DNA from: Acidimicrobiia bacterium
Lineage (GTDB): Bacteria > Actinomycetota > Acidimicrobiia > UBA2766
DNA: 53,979 nt
NCBI GenBank assembly: GCA_020850945.1
Contig: JADZDR010000040.1
Span: 1-53,979, forward strand
Reading direction: 5' to 3'
A program made the position numbers and the translations under genes. This document shows positions 49,434 through 53,979 of the stretch, one piece after another. The notes beneath the pieces were generated by a model, which did not search any database, had not been told where the DNA came from, and saw only the letters and a list, made by a program, of their open reading frames with translations. Each line of letters starts with the position of its first letter. Position 1 is the stretch's first letter.

Positions 49434-51293
49434 TCAGTCTGGCGTGGTCTGCTCGGTCTGCCTCCAGCTGGCCCACAACGAAGCGTATACGCCTCCGGCG
49501 GCCAGCAACTCTGCATGTGAGTCGAGCTCCACAATTCTTCCCCCTCGGAGCACGCCGATCCTGTCGCAGCGTGCGGCTGTCGTGAGACGGTGCACGATGA
49601 TGACGGTCGTACGGCTCTGCATGACCGCCGCCAGCGCCCGCTCCAACTGCAGCTCCGTCGCAGGATCGAGAGCCGAAGTCGCCTCGTCGAGGACGAGGAG
49701 GGCGGGGTCGGCGAGCATGATGCGCGAGAGACCCACGAGCTGGCGCTGCCCGGCAGACAGGGTTGCCCCACCCCGCCCCAGGATCGTGCCGTATCCATCT
49801 GGCAGGTTCGCGGCGACTGCATCGAGGCCAGTCACCTCCGCCGCTCCCACCAAAGCGGCCATGTCCGCATCGGGTCGGGCGAACCCGATGTTGTCGGCGA
49901 GACTGCCGGCGAACACATGGCCTTCCTGTGGCACGAGCAGGACCTTGCTTCGCAAACGGGCAGGCGGAATCGAGCCCAGGTCTTCACCGTCGATGACGAC
50001 ACACCCGGCGGTCGGGTCGTGGAAGCCCACGAGGAGCTTGGCGAGTGTGGACTTGCCGGCCCCCGTCGCGCCTACGAGCGCAAGTCGCTCACCCCGCGCG
50101 AGGGTCAACGACACGTCCCGGACCGCGTCGACGGTTCCGCTCCGGTAGCGGTAGGACACGTCTCGTAGCTCGACCCGGGCGCCACCCCCGGCCTGGCCCC
50201 CACCCCCTCCGACGGGTTGCGGGTCCGGGCCGTTAGCCGTATCCCCCATGGGCGGCCGCACAGCCCCGCTCACCACCTCTTTCACGTCGAGGTCGAGGAG
50301 ACCGTACACACGCCGGAGGGCGGCGACTGCCGACAGGACGACGTTGTAGAGCTGGCTCAGATGCTGGATCGGATCGAAGACGTTGCCGACGAGGAGGAGG
50401 AAAGCGGTGATCGTGCCGATCGTGACCGTGGAATCCGCACCACCCGTGATCGCGCGCCAGCCGCCGTAGCCGAGCACGACGGCGAGGGCGGCGACACCCA
50501 CATACTCGACGGCGGGGAAGAAGATGCTCGAGATGCGGGCGGCATGGATGTTGCGGTCGTAGTGCGCTTCGTTCACGGCGGCGAAGAGCTCGACACGGTC
50601 ACGGCGGCGCGCGTGCGCCTGCACCTCGCGGATGCCGGCCAGGTTCTCCTGCAGTTGCGCGAGCACGGCAGCGATCGCCTCGCGCACCCCGTCGTACGCG
50701 GCGGCAGCGCGACCCCGGAACCACACGGTGGCCACGAGGACCGGCGGCAGCACGGCGAGGCTGACGAGTGCGAGCTCCCACGACATCGCGAAGAGCGAGC
50801 CGAGCGCGAAGACGAGGACGAGGGCGCTCTGCACGAACATCGTGAGGCCGTTCATGAGGAGCTCCTGCACCGACTCGACGTCGCTCGTCAGACGCGACAC
50901 GAGGCGGCCCGTGTTCTCGGCCTCGTACAGCTCCAACGGCTGCGCCAGCGTGTGCGACACGAGGCGTACGCGCAGCTCGTACAGGTACTGCTCGCCGACG
51001 CGGGCGATGAGATCGACGGCCACGCCCTGCCCGACCGCGGCGACGAGGACGGCACCGACCCCGACGAGGACAGCGCCGAGCAGGGCGGCTCTGTCGGCAT
51101 CGGTGACACCGTGGTCGATCCCGTACCTGACGGTCCAGGGAACCGCCACCGTCGCGAGCGTCGAGACGACGAGAGCCGCGCAGGCAGCGGCACCGGCGTT
51201 GCGGTGGGGGCGGAGGTCGCGGGCGAGCCGGCTCAGGACGCGGGGTGCCGGTTCGATCCGAATCGCCGGGCCGGAACCCGCCGGCGCCGTCAC
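49434..51293 (-). CDS. ABC exporter half-transporter (subunit with complete catalytic motifs)
   Basis: The 619-aa product has six membrane helices in its first 320 residues, then a nucleotide-binding domain after a Gly-rich linker (VGGGGGQAGGGA). It carries Walker A GATGAGKST, Q-loop LVPQEGHVF, an altered signature LSAGQRQL, Walker B LLVLDEATSALD with the catalytic Glu, and H-loop VHRLTT. The GTG overlaps the upstream subunit stop (GTGA). Paired with that subunit it makes a heterodimer with one good ATP site. The cargo is unknown. Confidence 0.93.
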   Translation of the reverse strand: MTAPAGSGPAIRIEPAPRVLSRLARDLRPHRNAGAAACAALVVSTLATVAVPWTVRYGIDHGVTDADRAALLGAVLVGVGAVLVAAVGQGVAVDLIARVGEQYLYELRVRLVSHTLAQPLELYEAENTGRLVSRLTSDVESVQELLMNGLTMFVQSALVLVFALGSLFAMSWELALVSLAVLPPVLVATVWFRGRAAAAYDGVREAIAAVLAQLQENLAGIREVQAHARRRDRVELFAAVNEAHYDRNIHAARISSIFFPAVEYVGVAALAVVLGYGGWRAITGGADSTVTIGTITAFLLLVGNVFDPIQHLSQLYNVVLSAVAALRRVYGLLDLDVKEVVSGAVRPPMGDTANGPDPQPVGGGGGQAGGGARVELRDVSYRYRSGTVDAVRDVSLTLARGERLALVGATGAGKSTLAKLLVGFHDPTAGCVVIDGEDLGSIPPARLRSKVLLVPQEGHVFAGSLADNIGFARPDADMAALVGAAEVTGLDAVAANLPDGYGTILGRGGATLSAGQRQLVGLSRIMLADPALLVLDEATSALDPATELQLERALAAVMQSRTTVIIVHRLTTAARCDRIGVLRGGRIVELDSHAELLAAGGVYASLWASWRQTEQTTPD

Positions 51294-53089
51294 GGCCGGG
51301 CTCCCGGACGTGACGTGCCGTGCCGAGATTCGCGCCGGAACTCGCCGCCGTCGAGACCGAGGAGCTCGGCGTAGCCGGGACACGACACGACGAGATCGGC
51401 ATGCGGACCCTGGGCGCGGATCCGTCCCTGGTCGAGGACGACCACGGTGTCGGCAAGGGCCACGGTCTGGGGGCGGCGAGCGATGACAAGAGTCGTGCAC
51501 TCTCCCCCGAGCTCGCGCAGGGATTCGCGGATGCGTGCCTCCGTCGCGGCATCGACCGCCGAGGTCGCGTCGTCGAGCACGAGTACGCGGGGTCGGGCGA
51601 GGAGAGCCCGCGCTATCGCGAGCCGCTGTCGCTGTCCTCCCGACAACGTGTAGCCGTGCTCGCCGATCATGGCGTCGTACCCCTCGGCGAGCATCGCCAC
51701 GAACTCGTCGGCCTCCGCCGCGCTCGTCGCCCGCTCGATCTCGAAGTCCGGGGCACCCGGCCTCCCGAACGTGACGTTCTCGGCGACCGTCCCCGAGAAG
51801 AGGAAGGTGTCCTCGAAGACGATCGCGACCTCCCTGCGCAGGGAGTCGAGGTCCACGTCCCGCACGTCCTCACCGTCTATTCGCACCGAACCCGAGTCGA
51901 CGTCGTGGAAGCGGGCGAGGAGCTTCGCGATCGTCGTCTTGCCTGCTGCTGTGGGGCCGACGAGGGCCACGGTCGTCCCCGCATCGAGCGTGAGGTCGAG
52001 ACCCGACAACGTGGCTGGTCGTCCCGGATACGCGAACGTGACGTCGCGCAGCTCGACGGTGCCGGGGCCGGGTGGAAGGGGCGGGGCGCCGGGCCGGGTC
52101 TTGATCTCGGGCTCTTCGGCAAGGACCTCGCAGACCCGTTCCGCGGCAGCCTTCGCGCGCTGGTACTGGGCGACCACCATGCCGACGAGGACGAGGGGCT
52201 GGACGAGGATCAGCACGTAGGTGTTGAAGGCGACGAGATCGCCGATCGAGGCGGTGCCGTTGATGACGCGCACACCACCGAACGCGAGGGCGAGCACTAT
52301 CGCGAACGTCGGCAGCGCCTGGAACACCGGCAGGTACTCGGCCCGCACGCGGCCGGCACGCACGGTCGAGTCACGGACCACCTCGGCATGTCCAGCCGCG
52401 GCCGCGACGCGCTGCTGCTCGCGGCCGAAGGCCTTGACCACACGGATCCCCGTGATGCTCTCCTCGACCTGCTCGGCGACCTCGGCGAGCTCACGCTGCG
52501 TCGTCACCGTGAGCGGGGTGAGACGGCGGCCCATGCGCAGCGCGGCCAGGAAGATCCCGGGCAGGCAGACGAGCGTGACGAGTGCCAGAACCCAGTCGAT
52601 GAGTCCGAGGACCACCACGACGGCGACGAATGTCGCGATGTTCGAGAGGACGAGGGGGACGAAGACCACCACGTTGCGGATCTGGAGCAGATCGGTGTTC
52701 GCGCGGCTCATGAGCTGACCGGCCGGCACACGGTTGTGGTACTCGAGGCCGAGGCGAGTCGCGTGGTCGAAGAGCCGCTGGCGGAGGCGGGTCTCCCCTC
52801 GCATCGCGATGCGGATCGCGAGGAAACGCCGTAGTCCCCCAGCGGACGCCTGCACGACACCGAGCGCGAGGATGAGGGCGACGTAGCGCCAGAGGGCGGC
52901 GAGATCGCCGGGCACGATGGCCGTGTCGATCGCCTCCCGCGCCACGAAGGGGATGGCGACTCGTGCCGCGACCCACACGAGTCCGACGCAGGCAGCGAGG
53001 ACCACGAGATGCCGCTCGGGAAGCGCGCCGAAGAGGATGTCTCGCGGTGTGATGCTGTCTCGCGGCCGTCCCGCCCGCTCCGGATCCAC
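51290..53089 (-). CDS. ABC exporter half-transporter (subunit with degenerate ATP site)
   Basis: The product is about 599 aa, with six membrane helices followed by an NBD. Walker A is GPTAAGKTT, the Q-loop has Glu (VFEDTFLF), and the signature is a perfect LSGGQRQRLA. Walker B is VLVLDDATSAVD, with Asp replacing the catalytic Glu, and the H-loop His is replaced by Arg (VIARRPQT). Such degenerate sites mark heterodimeric exporters. I prefer the GTG at 53089 because GGAGGGG lies 4 nt upstream; an ATG at 53206 would add 39 residues. The divergent SGNH gene begins at 53218. Confidence 0.9.
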   Translation of the reverse strand: MDPERAGRPRDSITPRDILFGALPERHLVVLAACVGLVWVAARVAIPFVAREAIDTAIVPGDLAALWRYVALILALGVVQASAGGLRRFLAIRIAMRGETRLRQRLFDHATRLGLEYHNRVPAGQLMSRANTDLLQIRNVVVFVPLVLSNIATFVAVVVVLGLIDWVLALVTLVCLPGIFLAALRMGRRLTPLTVTTQRELAEVAEQVEESITGIRVVKAFGREQQRVAAAAGHAEVVRDSTVRAGRVRAEYLPVFQALPTFAIVLALAFGGVRVINGTASIGDLVAFNTYVLILVQPLVLVGMVVAQYQRAKAAAERVCEVLAEEPEIKTRPGAPPLPPGPGTVELRDVTFAYPGRPATLSGLDLTLDAGTTVALVGPTAAGKTTIAKLLARFHDVDSGSVRIDGEDVRDVDLDSLRREVAIVFEDTFLFSGTVAENVTFGRPGAPDFEIERATSAAEADEFVAMLAEGYDAMIGEHGYTLSGGQRQRLAIARALLARPRVLVLDDATSAVDAATEARIRESLRELGGECTTLVIARRPQTVALADTVVVLDQGRIRAQGPHADLVVSCPGYAELLGLDGGEFRRESRHGTSRPGARP

Positions 53090-53205
53090 CGAACCCCTCC
53101 AGCGCTCGTACTCCGTGGCTACCAGACTCCGTCCCCACGCGTGAACTGCGTTTCGGCGACTCGCGTGCCGTTCGTCTCCTTTTGGGACGAACCCCGCTCC
53201 GCCCA

Positions 53206-53211
53206 TAGCTT
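53206..53211 (+). promoter_or_regulatory. -10 element for a leaderless transcript of the SGNH gene
   Basis: TAGCTT (TAnnnT class) ends 6 nt before GTG 53218. The GAGGAG between them touches the start codon and is too close to act as a ribosome site. Together with the same geometry at 30660-30674, this points to leaderless starts in this genome. Confidence 0.45.
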
Positions 53212-53217
53212 GAGGAG

Positions 53218-53955
53218 GTGCACCTCGTACTGCTCGGAGACAGCACGGCGTTCCACAACCACCGGGAACGCCTTCCCCTCGACGATTCCCGCCTCTACCA
53301 GAACGTGGCGGCGGACCGGATCACTGCCCTGACAGGGGACAAGGTGCGCGTGACTGCACTCGTGAGAGCCGGCCAGTGCACTCCCGACGTGTGGCAGCTC
53401 GTGAGCAAGGACATCTGGACCCAGTCCGAGATCCTCCCCCGTGCCGACGTGGTCGTCCTCAACTTCGCGGGCGGCGACATGCTCCCGGTCGGTGTCCCGA
53501 CGTGGCTCAAGGACCTCATCCCCCGCGTCCCGCAGCCCGAACTGCGTCGCCGCCTGCGCCGCCTCTACTGGGACCGGCACGCCGATCTCGTTCGCCTCAC
53601 CCGTGGCCGCATGCGCACGGTCCCCCGCAGCGTGAGCCTCGAGCTGTGGCCCCGCATCGTCGACCTCTCACGCTTCTACTCGCAGGCCCCCGTCCTGTCG
53701 CTCACATGCCAACCGGTCCGCGCCGCCCACCACGGCAGCCTCGACCCCCACTCGCGGGAGCACACAGACGATCTCATCGCCATGGCCGAAGCCAAAGGTG
53801 TCCCCTACCTCGACCACTACCCGCTCGCCGAGAAGGCTCTCGACGACCTGAATCCGGTCGACGGCATGCACTGGCCCGACTACATGCACGAAGAGGTCGG
53901 GATCCGCCTCGCCGACCTCGTCCTCGAGCAGCTCTCACCCGAACTGGGTACCTGA
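53218..53955 (+). CDS. SGNH/GDSL-family hydrolase-like protein
   Basis: The 245-aa protein begins MHLVLLGDSTAFHN with the GDS nucleophile block (Ser9), then VVVLNFAGGD as block III, and near the C-terminus NPVDGMHWPDYMH with the Asp-x-x-His pair. It therefore carries a full SGNH catalytic set and probably removes acyl or acetyl groups from a sugar or lipid. No signal peptide is present. The last residues (Glu-Leu-Gly-Thr) and the TGA are read from the palindrome at the window edge, as in the small gene at 27771. The native C-terminus may be altered. Confidence 0.85.
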   Translation: MHLVLLGDSTAFHNHRERLPLDDSRLYQNVAADRITALTGDKVRVTALVRAGQCTPDVWQLVSKDIWTQSEILPRADVVVLNFAGGDMLPVGVPTWLKDLIPRVPQPELRRRLRRLYWDRHADLVRLTRGRMRTVPRSVSLELWPRIVDLSRFYSQAPVLSLTCQPVRAAHHGSLDPHSREHTDDLIAMAEAKGVPYLDHYPLAEKALDDLNPVDGMHWPDYMHEEVGIRLADLVLEQLSPELGT

Positions 53956-53979
53956 GCGGCGATATATCGCCGCTCAGGT
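53941..53979. repeat. Second copy of the 54-bp palindrome, cut by the window end
   Basis: These 39 nt are identical to 28017-28055. They include the stop codon of the SGNH gene and the TATA centre, and end 9 nt short of the matching arm end. The window start (ACCCAG) equals the next six bases of the palindrome, after which the sequences differ. Confidence 0.9.

Noticed and set aside
1-53979. Complete circular plasmid, based on matching window ends
   Set aside because: Only six bases at the left edge continue the palindrome; the gene content is chromosomal and there is no replication or partition gene.

Overview
The window is high-GC, densely packed DNA with many 1-4 nt gene overlaps, GTG/TTG starts, apparent leaderless genes and a strong acyl-CoA/flavin gene content. 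This suggests an actinobacterium, plausibly an uncultivated Acidimicrobiia-like lineage; the class is inference. It reads as chromosome (a SigA-type sigma factor, SUF iron-sulfur genes, EtfAB), not as a plasmid or phage. I saw no rRNA, tRNA, CRISPR array, transposase or integrase.

Layout. (1) 0.1-11.1 kb, minus strand: five phytoene-dehydrogenase-like (COG1233-type) flavoproteins in two blocks, with a MenB/BadI-like crotonase, a BNR beta-propeller and a small Ala/Glu-tailed protein. The first block starts at a perfect KstR-type 14-mer and ends at a 20-bp-arm hairpin. A TetR gene with its own operator diverges from the second block. (2) 12.1-17.6 kb: a glycine-linker membrane protein, then an acyl-CoA dehydrogenase, an SDR with a second KstR-type site, an F420-type LLM oxidoreductase and an enoyl-CoA hydratase. 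(3) 17.6-22.1 kb: a redox module made of a Cys-rich SufR-like HTH regulator, a tandem DUF2249 protein, a His-rich heme-copper/NnrS-like membrane protein, a SufT/PaaD-like protein, another polytopic protein and a 4-Cys protein. (4) 22.1-28.0 kb: thiolase + DUF35 + EtfAB, divergent from an SDR + nitronate monooxygenase. The promoter between them carries a motif that recurs before the LLM gene. (5) 28.0-33.0 kb: M19 dipeptidase, alpha/beta hydrolase, flavin reductase, a GCS2-type ligase and an M20 amidohydrolase. (6) 33.0-42.4 kb: a glycan or glycolipid set (GT-C-like protein, epimerase, DegT aminotransferase, GT2, methyltransferase) and a three-gene ABC-2 exporter. (7) 42.5-47.4 kb: HAD hydrolase, sigma factor, SufU, and SufD-Rieske-SufC. 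(8) 47.5-54.0 kb: two lipoproteins, a small protein, a heterodimeric ABC exporter and an SGNH hydrolase.

Taken together, regions 1, 2 and 4 look like a catabolic network for a cyclic isoprenoid or sterol-like acyl substrate: beta-oxidation enzymes, an Ltp2-like thiolase/DUF35 pair, electron-transfer flavoprotein, and KstR-type operators. The five-flavoenzyme block is the least explained part and the best candidate for an undescribed system.

A 54-bp perfect palindrome lies at 28.0 kb and recurs, cut off, at the right edge. In both places it supplies the last four codons and the stop of the adjacent gene, so two unrelated proteins end in ELGT. The left edge begins with the bases that would continue the cut copy.
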